A DNA stretch of 13,980 bases from Saprospiraceae bacterium (GTDB taxonomy: Bacteria; Bacteroidota; Bacteroidia; Chitinophagales; Saprospiraceae). The position numbers and the translations under genes are program-made. Positions 1 through 6,770 of this stretch are shown here, in pieces. How positions within the stretch are numbered: the stretch's first letter is position 1; each line of letters opens with the position of its first letter. The stretch spans positions 1 to 13,980 of the forward strand of contig JAJCYJ010000453.1 in assembly GCA_029262975.1 (NCBI GenBank), in the 5' to 3' direction. Under the pieces are notes generated by a model that was not told where the DNA came from, made no database searches, and saw only the letters and a list, made by a program, of their open reading frames with translations.

Positions 1-568
1 TACTCATGCGAGGAGTGTGATTGAGTAAAACTTCATGCTCGAGTTCACTACTTTTGAAAAATACACATTTGCCATTTAGGGGACTAATGATTTGAGAAAC
101 ATCCTGATGATAAATACATAATTGTCCGCCATCTGAAGGAATCCAATCGCTATTTAAATACATGATCATAGAGTAGGCTCTGTGTTGATTATCTTTAAAT
201 TGATCAAGATGTCTTTTATATGAACTGCCCTTGCCATAATATGCATAGTGAAATTCATAGCCTGTAATGCCAGAATAACAGGTGATGTTGAGATGCTGCA
301 CAAATTGATCGATAATGTCAAAAAAACTATTTTCATGAATATTATTGTGCTTGCGGTCAAGCCAATAAATAACATCACTTCGAATTAGATTGTTGGTGGT
401 GAAATTGGAATTATTACCAATACCAGCACTTAATAGATGTTTTTCAAAAAGCAGTAATAATAAATTTTCTTTAAGATTAGTAGATAATTCTTTATTCAGA
501 AAATCATCGTTCAGACCGACTCTATTTTCTATAAAACTGGAAATAATCCCTTCAAAGGCTTTTTCCAC
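1..568 (-). CDS. 2OG-Fe(II) oxygenase, prolyl-4-hydroxylase-like (3' end cut by window edge)
   Basis: An open minus-strand frame of 189 codons runs off the left edge. It has the full metal site of a non-haem iron, 2-oxoglutarate-dependent oxygenase: HxD at H120 and D122 (YKRHLDQF), the distal His H178 (ELEHEVL), and R187 (HTPRMS), the expected 2-oxoglutarate-binding Arg. GDGG-like turns (SDGGQL) and YSMIMYLN are typical of the COG3751/prolyl-hydroxylase branch. An in-frame TAA lies at 580-578 and there is no ATG before residue 134, so the start is most likely the GTG at 568; the resulting VEKAFEGII fits the N-terminus I remember for this family. Only a handful of C-terminal residues should be missing. 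The substrate is unknown; relatives hydroxylate proline or other protein side chains. It is the only clear minus-strand gene here and probably marks the edge of the accessory region. Confidence 0.88.
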   Translation of the reverse strand, partial: MEKAFEGIISSFIENRVGLNDDFLNKELSTNLKENLLLLLFEKHLLSAGIGNNSNFTTNNLIRSDVIYWLDRKHNNIHENSFFDIIDQFVQHLNITCYSGITGYEFHYAYYGKGSSYKRHLDQFKDNQHRAYSMIMYLNSDWIPSDGGQLCIYHQDVSQIISPLNGKCVFFKSSELEHEVLLNHTPRMS

Positions 569-832
569 TGGAAAAACTTAAAATCTGCACAGCATAAAAC
601 TATCAGCTATGTAATGTTAGTCTTAAATAAAGTGTAATCAAAGTAAATCGTAATATGCTATGGACATGCACGCTGTTCAGGTTTTTTTTCTGATATAGAA
701 ATCCGTAACAGCAGAGCAATCTAATAAGATGATTATCATAGAGAAATGCGTTTAATTCACGTTTTTATGGCAGAAATCACCATCAAAGTCATAGCTAATG
801 ACCGGGCACAATTCATTTTTTCGGGATAGTAG

Positions 833-858
833 GACACTGAAGTGTCAAAGTTTTTTTT
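833..858 (+). terminator. Terminator-like hairpin with T-run
   Basis: A perfect 6-bp stem (GACACT, 2-nt loop, AGTGTC; 833-846) is followed after four bases by eight T (851-858). This is the form of a rho-independent terminator on the plus strand, but no plus-strand gene precedes it within the window, so it may belong to a lost gene or be the end of a mobile-element remnant. The very tight loop argues for some caution. Confidence 0.35.
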
Positions 859-869
859 GGTCAAGGGTG

Positions 870-1090
870 GAATGAAGGGATCCCTCCAGGGCTATTCAAA
901 CGATGAATTCTCAATATATCCAATCTAAAAATTCCTGTAAGGACGATATATAATAGCCAGGGACAGAACGAACTGGCACCCCTGGTGCAATGAGAATTAA
1001 TTGAAAAGAGTTGGCGGCATTTTTCCTTGCTCGCCGAAGCTATCTTCGATCGCCGAAGTATGACGTAGGAGATAGCGAAGGAGAGGATAC
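870..1090. repeat. REP-like / degenerate repeat with several palindromes
   Basis: Several short inverted repeats are packed into about 220 bp: AGGGATCCCT (876-885), TCCT-gta-AGGA (933-943), CCAGGG...CCCTGG (957-962 with 980-985), CGAAG-ctat-CTTCG (about 1036-1049), and a GCTATCT...AGATAGC pair around 1041-1077. The layout resembles extragenic palindromic repeats that I recall from Bacteroidota intergenic regions, but only one copy is present here and the assignment is from memory. Confidence 0.3.
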
Positions 1091-1476
1091 AATTGCCCAA
1101 ATGATGACAACTCCATAAACGAAATTCTGGACTTAACACCTTTGACCACCCATCTGATTTTTTTAGGTTTATTTTTTCGTTATTGATAGATTGTCCTGTT
1201 CAAGAATTTGGTCTATATGTGAATAATAGTAATAGAGATGTTGTATTAAACTTCGTGTGATGCAGCTGTATTTACGATGCTATTACCAACAATTACATAC
1301 TGCTTCAAACGGTATCGGTACTGGAATAAGAGGAGAAACGTGATTTTGGAGATGTAGTTGGATTAAATAGAGGTGGGAAATAAAACTAATTGTCATTTCG
1401 GTTAGCGCTACGTTGAGTACCACAACAAATTTTGTGTTTTACAATAAATTCATTTGCATTTTTATTTAAATATATT

Positions 1477-1492
1477 TAATGAACGTTCATTA
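1477..1492. promoter_or_regulatory. 16-bp perfect palindrome, candidate operator of the TIR operon
   Basis: TAATGAACGTTCATTA reads identically on both strands and lies 61 bp upstream of the first codon of the TIR operon, in AT-rich DNA. The core TGAACGTTCA has the form of sites bound by TetR-type dimers. No TetR-family gene lies in the window, so the regulator would be encoded elsewhere. Confidence 0.45.
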
Positions 1493-1553
1493 TATACTAA
1501 CATAACCTTATATTTAATATATTTATATCGAATACTTACGCAAATAATTGAGG

Positions 1554-1847
1554 ATGGGGTTTTTAGATGAATTTATAAAAGGTGCTGGTGAAATTATAGA
1601 AGGGGCATCCTACGGTGCAATAATTGGAAATTGGCTGAATAAAGGTGGCAATGATGCTTTGAATGATATTGAGGCATTTGTGAAAAGAGGAACAGATGAG
1701 ATGGTAGATGCTATGGACGCTCATTTGTTGAACCTAACCTCGACTACCCTAGATTCAAACCAAAGAAGGCAATTGGTGAAATTTTATGCCTTTTTTAAAC
1801 TAATTGAATTCAACAAATATCAAAAGTGGAGAGGTTTTCCTGAATGA
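1554..1847 (+). CDS. Small hypothetical protein, first gene of TIR operon
   Basis: This 97-residue protein has no family I recognise. The start is placed at the ATG at 1554 (MGFLDEF); a TTG two codons earlier is less likely, and the intervening TTGAGG may act as a weak ribosome site. The first ~35 residues are rich in Gly and Ala with hydrophobic spacing (GAGEIIEGASYGAIIG), which could form a helical hairpin or a short membrane-interacting segment. The remainder looks helical (NDIEAFVKRGTDEMVDAMDAHLL) and ends basic and aromatic (NKYQKWRGFPE). Its stop codon overlaps the ATG of the TIR gene (ATGA at 1844-1847), so the two are almost certainly co-translated. A role as sensor, regulator or inhibitor of the TIR protein is inferred from this arrangement only. 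Confidence 0.72.
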   Translation: MGFLDEFIKGAGEIIEGASYGAIIGNWLNKGGNDALNDIEAFVKRGTDEMVDAMDAHLLNLTSTTLDSNQRRQLVKFYAFFKLIEFNKYQKWRGFPE

Positions 1848-2470
1848 CTATTTTAGACAGATATAATAGTAATACTTTCATAAGTTATTCTTCGGATGAT
1901 AGGGAAGTAGCGAATACTTTAAGGATGTATCTTTTAGGAGATTTAGTATATGCCGGAAAGGACTTTTGGTCACCTAGGTATAAGAATACTATATTTATAG
2001 AAAATCAGAAAACAATATTTGGAAATCCACTTAAGATTGGAGGTTGGAAAATATGTAATGTATTCTCATTTCTTCATGATGTTCCTATCCCTGGTTCTCA
2101 TTTTCCTTCTAAGATTAAGGAAGAGATTAGGAATTCTAAAACTGTTATTGTCCTAATCGGGAAGAATTCTGTTTCTTCTAAATGGGTCAATTTTGAAATT
2201 GAACTATCAAGAAAACTGAACAAAATTATAATTCCGGTAATGCTAGATTCTGTTTCAAAACTTCCAAATGTGTTAATTAACCGTCAGGCTATACAAGCGT
2301 ATAAGAATCCTGATTATTGGATAATTGATATAGGCTCGGCTCTAAAAGCTATAAGATCTCTTAATGTCGGAGATAGAATAGAATTCGACAAAAAAACTCA
2401 TAAACCTTTGTCTTTTAAGGAAGAAGTACAATTGAAGATGAGAGATATTTATGGTTTTGATATTTTTTAA
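1844..2470 (+). CDS. TIR-domain protein with long internal insertion
   Basis: The 208-residue protein begins with a TIR signature (NTFISYSSDDREVA, residues 10-23). It continues with the BB-loop region (FLHDVPIPGSHF, 76-87), the DD-like strand (SKTVIVLIGKNS, 98-109) and WVNFE (114-118). E118 aligns with the catalytic glutamate of NAD-cleaving TIR domains such as SARM1 (WVHKE), so NADase activity is plausible. Between the first helix and the BB loop there are about 65 residues (S14 to D79) instead of the usual 35-40; an aromatic and basic insert fills residues ~33-66. The ~60-residue C-terminal tail is unassigned. No separate sensor domain is visible, so sensing may come from the overlapping upstream gene. 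Bacterial TIR proteins commonly act as anti-phage or conflict effectors; that role is inferred here. Confidence 0.85.
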   Translation: MTILDRYNSNTFISYSSDDREVANTLRMYLLGDLVYAGKDFWSPRYKNTIFIENQKTIFGNPLKIGGWKICNVFSFLHDVPIPGSHFPSKIKEEIRNSKTVIVLIGKNSVSSKWVNFEIELSRKLNKIIIPVMLDSVSKLPNVLINRQAIQAYKNPDYWIIDIGSALKAIRSLNVGDRIEFDKKTHKPLSFKEEVQLKMRDIYGFDIF

Positions 2471-3100
2471 ATATTTTAACCTTGGGTTCTAATTTAAAGC
2501 AAAAAAATTGCAAAAGCTAACAGGCGTGATGATGCCATGTTGCCCCGTTCATGGAAATCTGTGATCTTCAAGTTTATCGCAGCCCCTAGTCTAAAAAGAA
2601 AACTGTGTTTTCGGCCATCATATCATTATACACTTCTTGTACTTCAAAATTTGTTACTTCAACAATTAATGAACGAAATGAAATCTTATTAAACCTAAGA
2701 TGATAGTCTGTGATAAAGAGAATAGCATTTGCCATAATTCGCCTAATACACCTCCGCAAGCGATTCAATTTGTCAGATGTCCCCCAGATTTCTCTTAATC
2801 AAACTTCATTCGATAATTCCACTTGGTTTGTAACGATAGGAGAAGCAACATTATGAGCAGAGATCACGTTAATAAACCTTCAGAATTTTTCATCCACAAC
2901 TTAAAACAAAATGAACGGAACCATTATAATTTGATAGTTTATGGAAATATATTCCGTACACTGAAGATTAAGTAGTTTTTTGGTAATTTGAGAAGAGAGC
3001 CTAACAGTGCGTGCATCGAACCATTATGTTTCACTAAATAGATTTTGTATCTTGTAATACAATCGCCGTGTGAACAAATTTGATTCAAACAAAGATCTAT
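2471..3100. other. Non-coding gap of about 630 bp with one boundary repeat
   Basis: No plus-strand gene is evident. A minus-strand frame at 2586-2768 (60 codons from a TTG, extendable upstream to about 70 without a standard start) encodes a basic then mixed peptide that I cannot assign; it may be a relic. The right end of the gap holds the boundary repeat at 2985-3028. Confidence 0.5.
2985..3028 (+). repeat. Inter-cassette boundary repeat, right-type copy 1
   Basis: This copy reads AATTTGAGAAGAGAGCC followed by a segment containing GTGCGTGCATCGAACCATT. It is closely related to 4896-4940 (17 of the first 18 bases agree) and more distantly to 6727-6749. It sits about 70 bp upstream of the DUF433 gene, in the same position relative to a plus-strand gene unit as the other copies. 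It includes GCCTAAC (2999-3005), which fits the RYYYAAC form of an integron core site, but no clear partner core is seen. Confidence 0.55.
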
Positions 3101-3325
3101 ATGGTTGACTATAAAGACATCATTAAACGCAATCCGAACAAGCGATTCGGCCGTCCATGCGTCAGAGAAACGCGAATAACAGTCTATGATGTATTAGGTT
3201 GGTTAGCGTCAGGAATGAATCAAGAAGAAATCTTAAGAGACTTCCCAGAACTAACAGAAGATGACATCAAAGCTTGCTTATCTTATGCTGCAGATAGAGA
3301 GCACAAATTGCGGCGTGCTTCATGA
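3101..3325 (+). CDS. DUF433 family antitoxin
   Basis: The 74-residue protein starts best at the ATG at 3101 (MVDYKDII); a TTG seven codons upstream is possible but unneeded. It matches the DUF433 pattern throughout: an N-terminal strand (DYKDIIKRNPN), the conserved GRPCVRETRITVYDVLGWLASG, and a winged-helix-like segment EEILRDFPELTEDDIKACLSYAA. DUF433 proteins are DNA-binding antitoxins paired with DUF5615 PIN-like proteins. The stop overlaps the start of the next gene (ATGA at 3322-3325), giving the usual coupled antitoxin-first layout. It probably binds and autoregulates its own promoter, though I see no clear operator. Confidence 0.9.
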   Translation: MVDYKDIIKRNPNKRFGRPCVRETRITVYDVLGWLASGMNQEEILRDFPELTEDDIKACLSYAADREHKLRRAS

Positions 3326-3666
3326 AGCTATTGTTCGATCAAAATATCTCTTACCGGATAAGTGGAAAACTTCAAGATTTATTTCCTGAATCCAAACATA
3401 TATCAGAATGCGGACTACAAAATTCTGAAGACTTCGATATTTGGAACTATGCTAAGTCAGATAATTTTTCAATAGTCACATTTGATTCTGATTTCTTCGA
3501 GATAAGTCTAATAAACGGTCATCCACCCAAAATTATCTGGATAAGAACCGGTAATTTAAGTACTGAGGAATTAACCGAATTGATTAGAAGAAACCAGGCT
3601 GAAATTAATTCTTTCTTAAGTACTGCCGAAGAAGAAAATATTGCATGCCTTGAGATTGAATTCTAA
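3322..3666 (+). CDS. DUF5615 family PIN-like toxin
   Basis: The 114-residue protein has the compact PIN-like fold of DUF5615 (Mut7-C-like) proteins. It shows the N-terminal MKLLFDQNISYRI with acidic D6 and N8, the central EDFDIWNYAK (D37, D39), and the strand IVTFDSDFFE with D55 and D57, followed by PPKIIWIRTGNLSTEELTELI. The acidic positions are those expected to hold the divalent metal of a nuclease centre. It is translationally coupled to the DUF433 gene, and together they form a VapBC-like type II toxin-antitoxin pair. RNase activity is inferred from the family and has been shown for few members. Such pairs often travel in cassettes or genomic islands, which fits the surroundings. Confidence 0.9.
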   Translation: MKLLFDQNISYRISGKLQDLFPESKHISECGLQNSEDFDIWNYAKSDNFSIVTFDSDFFEISLINGHPPKIIWIRTGNLSTEELTELIRRNQAEINSFLSTAEEENIACLEIEF

Positions 3667-3766
3667 AAAGAAAAATAAGACACTATATGTCGCCAATCCT
3701 TCCTCCGGTTGATCGTCACACTCAATAATCTGTTTAATACGCATCTAATACAAAACCCAAAAACAA

Positions 3767-4792
3767 ATGAAGAATATTCTGATATTATTAATTATTACGT
3801 CTGCAAATCTGATTTATGGACAATCAGAAAAAACACATATAGCACAGATTTTAGATTCAGTAATTTCTAAATCAAAAGAAATATCATACTATTCTGAATC
3901 AGTTAATTGGGCCTCCTTGAGCACAGAAATGCATTCCTCGGCAAAGGGTGCTAGAAACGTTAATGAATTAAAACCTGCGTTTGAAATTTTATTAAATGGC
4001 TTAAGAGATCATCATGGACAGATTAGAAAATTATCTGATTACTCCATACTTGCCAGTTTTACAGACCATCAAAATTCTCGTAAAACGGACGATCGAGCAT
4101 TTGACTCCGAAATATGGGGAATAGTAAATGATATAGAATCAAGATTTGAATACGCTACGCTCCCCAATAATATCGGTTATTTAAGAGTTGTCGGTGTAGG
4201 TCCAAATATTGATGGTCAAAAAGAAGCGGAAAGAATAAGAAGCGCAATTGAAGAATTAAATAGAAATAATGTAACCGACTGGATCCTTGATTTAAGATAT
4301 AATGGAGGGGGGAATATAAATGTAATGCTTGCTGGACTTGCCCCACTTCTGGATGCCGAAAAAATTGTAAGTATTCAAAATAAAAATGGAGATACACAGA
4401 TCACCGCAGAAATAAAGAAAGGTGATTTTTGGTATGCTGAAAATAATGTATTTCCAATAAAAAGTAAACCAGTAATACGAAATCCGAAAATAGCCATTTT
4501 AACAAGCCGTTGGACTTCGAGTTCAGGAGAATTCGTTGCTGTAGCTTTTAAAGGACAGAAGAGGGTTAAATTTTTTGGTGAAAAAACTGGGGGTTATACA
4601 ACGAACAATAGTTGGGAAATAATAAATAATGAAATTGCTTTGATTATAAGTACAGGTATTTATTGTGATAGAAACGGTAATAAATACAAAGAATATGTGA
4701 TGCCTGACAAAGAAATCCCTTTTGAAGTTGAATTTGATAAAGAAAAAGATAATGGGATAATTGAGGTTGTTAATTGGTTAAAGAGCGAATAG
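3767..4792 (+). CDS. Secreted S41 family peptidase
   Basis: The 341-residue protein begins with a signal peptide (MKNILILLIITSANLIYG, probable cleavage before Q19), so it acts outside the cytoplasm. A helical N-terminal region carries LRDHHGQIRKL (79-89), where a His may serve the catalytic site as in tricorn/IRBP-like members. The S41 core follows: IGYLRVVGV (136-144), the hallmark DLRYNGGG (175-182), and the nucleophile-bearing SRWTSSSGEF (247-256), in which a Ser at 251-253 is the expected nucleophile. GEKTGGYT (271-278) and a closing YVMPD (310-314) complete it. No PDZ domain is visible. Members hydrolyse peptides near C-termini; the substrate here is unknown. The start is an ATG after an A-rich leader. 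It stands alone, with boundary repeats on its downstream side. Confidence 0.9.
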   Translation: MKNILILLIITSANLIYGQSEKTHIAQILDSVISKSKEISYYSESVNWASLSTEMHSSAKGARNVNELKPAFEILLNGLRDHHGQIRKLSDYSILASFTDHQNSRKTDDRAFDSEIWGIVNDIESRFEYATLPNNIGYLRVVGVGPNIDGQKEAERIRSAIEELNRNNVTDWILDLRYNGGGNINVMLAGLAPLLDAEKIVSIQNKNGDTQITAEIKKGDFWYAENNVFPIKSKPVIRNPKIAILTSRWTSSSGEFVAVAFKGQKRVKFFGEKTGGYTTNNSWEIINNEIALIISTGIYCDRNGNKYKEYVMPDKEIPFEVEFDKEKDNGIIEVVNWLKSE

Positions 4793-4794
4793 CA

Positions 4795-4823
4795 GCGTTC
4801 AACACCGTGGAGAATGAAAACCC
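4795..4823 (+). repeat. Inter-cassette boundary repeat, left-type copy 1
   Basis: Immediately after the S41 stop codon the sequence GTTCAACACCGTGGAGAA begins. A related copy occurs 22 bp after the VOC gene stop (7255-7283), sharing CAACACC(G/A)TGGAGAA(T/C)GA. GTTCAAC (4797-4803) fits RYYYAAC, the core-site form of integron attC ends, but this could be coincidence. Confidence 0.5.
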
Positions 4824-4831
4824 TTTTAAAT

Positions 4832-4848
4832 GGAGGCGTGGCGTCTCC
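4832..4848 (+). repeat. Hairpin inside boundary region
   Basis: GGAGGCG-tgg-CGTCTCC forms a 7-bp stem with one G-T pair and a 3-nt loop, 40 bp after the S41 stop codon. There is no following T-run, so it is at best a weak terminator and may instead be structure of the boundary element. Confidence 0.4.
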
Positions 4849-5228
4849 GCCCATGACTAGAATACGTTTCTGTGAACATTATTGACTTTTAGAATAATTC
4901 GAGAAGAGAGCCGTGTGCTGCGTACATTAGACCATTAATGGCATCGTTGACAATAGAATAGAGACAATTCATTGTATACAGCTTTTCATCTATAAATAAT
5001 GTTGAGTTCCTTAGTTCATTCTTAGAATAACTATATGGATGTTTTTGAAAATAAAATAGTCATGCTAATCTGTTAAGCTATGTGTTGAAAACGAAGTATG
5101 AAGCAGACTATTTATTGAGTTGAAAAAGTAAGGTGCTTCGGTGATTTGGGATTTGGTTTCAGATATCACATTTAAATTCTCCACCTTCATTACATTAATA
5201 ATATATTGCGCAACTTTAAGAATATTAT
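4849..5228. other. Non-coding gap before small acidic gene
   Basis: Apart from the boundary repeat at 4896-4940, I see no gene, RNA or strong regulatory signal. The last 60 bases before the ATG at 5229 are AT-rich and probably contain the promoter. Confidence 0.5.
4896..4940 (+). repeat. Inter-cassette boundary repeat, right-type copy 2
   Basis: The copy begins AATTCGAGAAGAGAGCC and contains GCGTACATTAGACCATTAATG, closely matching 2985-3028. A GTTGAC follows at 4945-4950, roughly complementary to the GTTCAAC that opens the left-type element at 4797. The pair would enclose about 150 bp between the S41 gene and the next unit. Confidence 0.55.
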
Positions 5229-5474
5229 ATGCCAGATTACGACCTACAAGACCCTACCGATTTAGATATTATGCGCGGTCAATTCGATATGTATACCGCA
5301 GATGACTGGCAAGAATATATAGACATAGCAGAGGAAAGAGGGATGGGATATAAAAACATTAATATCCTGAAGACTGCGCAGCGCAAGGCTGGTATAGCAA
5401 AGTTTCTCAGTCCCAAAGTGATTAATTGGATTCTCTCCCTGGTAGAGCAACTTGACAGTGATGAAGAGGAGTAG
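5229..5474 (+). CDS. Small acidic hypothetical protein
   Basis: The 81-residue protein has no family I recognise. It is acidic at both ends (PDYDLQDPTDLD at the start, LDSDEEE at the end) with a more basic centre (NILKTAQRKAGIAKFLSPKVINWILSLVEQL). Two predicted amphipathic helices, residues ~25-38 and ~60-76, are separated by a GMGYKNI turn. It has no signal peptide or membrane segment, so it is probably cytoplasmic. The ATG at 5229 follows an AT-rich stretch without a clear ribosome site. It stands alone, about 440 bp after the S41 gene. The protein-like composition and plus-strand placement in line with its neighbours favour a real gene over chance. Confidence 0.6.
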   Translation: MPDYDLQDPTDLDIMRGQFDMYTADDWQEYIDIAEERGMGYKNINILKTAQRKAGIAKFLSPKVINWILSLVEQLDSDEEE

Positions 5475-5831
5475 ATTACAGAACAAGTAATATTTTTGGG
5501 CGTATTATTTCGAGCGAAAATATTCTTAAGACAGGCGAGATCATTCTTTTCGTTAATAACGGATGACTGACTGAAGCTTAATTAGTCTTTATATGAGTTG
5601 AAAACATTATCGGCGAAAATCTTAAAAATATTAAAACGGATTTGAAGTTTGATCAAAAAATAAAGTAAAATGTACACTCTATAATATTGTAAGGCAGCGG
5701 GTAAAATAGATAAAACTTATTGGCCCTTTCTGGCGCGACTACGCTGATCATCACTATTGAAGTGGTCTTGAAGGAAGGTGTTAAGGATTTCAAAAGAAGT
5801 ATAAGAAATGATTGCTGAGGAAAAAGAGTAA
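5475..5831. other. Non-coding gap with a possible micro-ORF
   Basis: The 357-bp gap is AT-rich. The only coding suggestion is the micro-ORF at 5720-5818. A minus-strand frame at 5653-5898 overlaps the start of the next gene, has low-complexity composition and is not supported. Confidence 0.45.
5720..5818 (+). CDS. Possible 32-residue small membrane peptide
   Basis: From a TTG at 5720 the frame encodes a hydrophobic stretch (LSGATTLIITIEVVL) followed by a charged tail KEGVKDFKRSIRND. This hydrophobic-then-amphipathic pattern is that of small single-pass membrane proteins, and the EVVLKEGVKDFK segment is markedly protein-like. It ends 13 bp before the ATG of the downstream membrane protein. 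An in-frame stop lies two codons upstream of the TTG, so no longer start exists unless a frameshift occurred. It could equally be the tail of a lost gene. Confidence 0.22.
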   Translation: MALSGATTLIITIEVVLKEGVKDFKRSIRNDC

Positions 5832-6382
5832 ATGGAAAAAACCAATAGCACTTTAGACGAACAGAGAATAGAGTTTTCAAATAGAAAGTTTCTTGCAACG
5901 CCTTACGCTGGAATTATTGTCTGGCTTATTATTGGAATTGCTGGACTTATACTTCCGGTAAGGGCGACTGTTTGGGTCTTGTTTATTGGAACTGGGAGCA
6001 TTGTTTACCTGGCATTGTTTATTTCAAAGTTTACAGGAGAGAATTTTCTTGATAAGTCAAAACCAAAAAATGAATTCGACAATCTCTTTATGTTTACTGT
6101 AGGTCAGGCTGTTTTGGTTTATTCCATCTCAATTCCATTTTTCATTATTGACTATACTTCCTTACCTATGACGATAGGAATTTTGACTGGATTAATGTGG
6201 CTACCTTTTCATGGATTATTAAACATTGGGTCGGAATCTTTCATTCAGTTGTCAGAACTCTATTAGTGCTATTTCTTTGGTATGCTTTTCCCAATTATAG
6301 ATTTGTTACGATACCATTTGCAATTGTATTGATTTATATAGTGACGATAATAATTCTAAAAATCCGAAAGAAACAGGAGTAA
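5832..6382 (+). pseudogene. Multi-pass membrane protein, broken by a 1-base frameshift
   Basis: The first frame (5832-6266) encodes membrane segments near residues 26-43, 46-64, 86-107 and 109-126. It then degrades at LMWLPF into HGLLNIGSES. The -1 frame resumes exactly there as SWIIKHWVGIFHSVVRTLLVLFLWYAFPN and on to a basic tail (KIRKKQE) ending at 6382. Joining the frames at the T-run 6206-6209 gives a coherent 183-residue protein with about six helices. One extra T would restore it, so this is a homopolymer deletion, a sequencing error or, less likely, -1 recoding. The joined protein loosely recalls DUF7010-type membrane proteins, but I am not confident of the family. A purine-rich AGGAAAAAGAG precedes the ATG. 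No function can be given. Confidence 0.75.
6206..6209 (+). other. Frameshift point in membrane protein gene
   Basis: Four T in CCTTTTCATGG. With five T the reading would continue L-P-F-S-W-I-I-K-H-W; with four it continues into an out-of-frame tail and a stop at 6264-6266. Confidence 0.7.
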
Positions 6383-6385
6383 AAA

Positions 6386-6593
6386 CGAACCACGGAAGGG
6401 ATGGATGGAGACTTATTCAAAGATGGATTTTAAAAGAAGGAGTTATTAATTCAATTAATTAGAATGAAGCTTAATGTGTTGATTGTCTCTACTTCTTGAA
6501 ATATAAATGTTGGTTTGAGGTAGAAATAGATGAAATTAGAGGAAATTCATATAATAACTCAAGGAAAATATTTTACTCAAAAGTCCCGAATTA
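6386..6593 (+). pseudogene. Remnant of a paralogue of the 9543-9916 gene, with three in-frame stops
   Basis: Starting right after the membrane protein stop, the translation reads TEGMDGDLFKDGF, stop, KEGVINSIN, stop, NEA, stop, CVDCLYFLKYKCWFEVEIDEI. It aligns without gaps to residues of the gene at 9543-9916 (STGFEGDLFEHGFYKVDII... NWVDCLYFLKIKCWFVVKKDII). The DNA is also alike: GGAGACTTATTC and GTTGATTGTCT.TACTTCTTGAAA occur in both. The first half of the gene is missing and three codons have become stops, so this is a decayed, 5'-truncated copy. After the conserved part the reading runs to a TAA at 6591-6593. It shows that this small-protein family was duplicated or acquired twice within about 3 kb. 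Confidence 0.8.
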
Positions 6594-6726
6594 AGCCTTG
6601 ATATGTTTTTCAAAATAAATCTTGCTAAATATTTAGTACGGGTTTTACAGGCTTTATAGTTCACAGATAATTATATCTTTAAGATAGCATTTTGTACTTT
6701 TATTATGGATCGATATACGACCCATA

Positions 6727-6749
6727 CAGTACGTACATCGGACTATTGA
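6727..6749 (+). repeat. Inter-cassette boundary repeat, right-type copy 3 (divergent)
   Basis: CAGTACGTACATCGGACTATT corresponds to CAGTGCGTGCATCGAACCATT of copy 1, with four differences over 21 bases. The GAGAAGAGAGCC part is not conserved. It lies 22 bp before the VOC gene, closer than the other copies lie to their genes. Confidence 0.45.
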
Positions 6750-6770
6750 AAGTTATGTTAGTAAACCAAA

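Larger units (their letters stand above)
570..1553. other. Long non-coding region with hairpins and a probable degraded repeat
   Basis: No convincing gene was found in either strand over nearly 1 kb. The region holds a terminator-like hairpin (833-858), a cluster of short palindromes between 876 and 1090, and a 16-bp palindrome at 1477-1492. A 92-codon minus-strand frame at 861-1139 has no domain I can name, and its composition suggests a translated repeat rather than a protein. The final 120 bases are very AT-rich and probably hold the promoter of the TIR operon. Confidence 0.6.

Noticed and set aside
166..581. Minus-strand frame 166-378 and plus-strand frame 390-581
   Set aside because: Both overlap the oxygenase gene in other frames and show no family features; the oxygenase reading has a complete iron-binding site.
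861..1139. 92-codon minus-strand ORF
   Set aside because: No recognised domain, and it lies across several palindromes; more likely translated repeat DNA than a gene.
4155..4397. Minus-strand ORF inside the S41 peptidase gene
   Set aside because: Shadow of the S41 frame; low-complexity His/Leu/Tyr composition.
5653..5898. 81-codon minus-strand ORF across the start of the membrane protein gene
   Set aside because: Low-complexity Phe/Leu-rich translation overlapping a better-supported gene.
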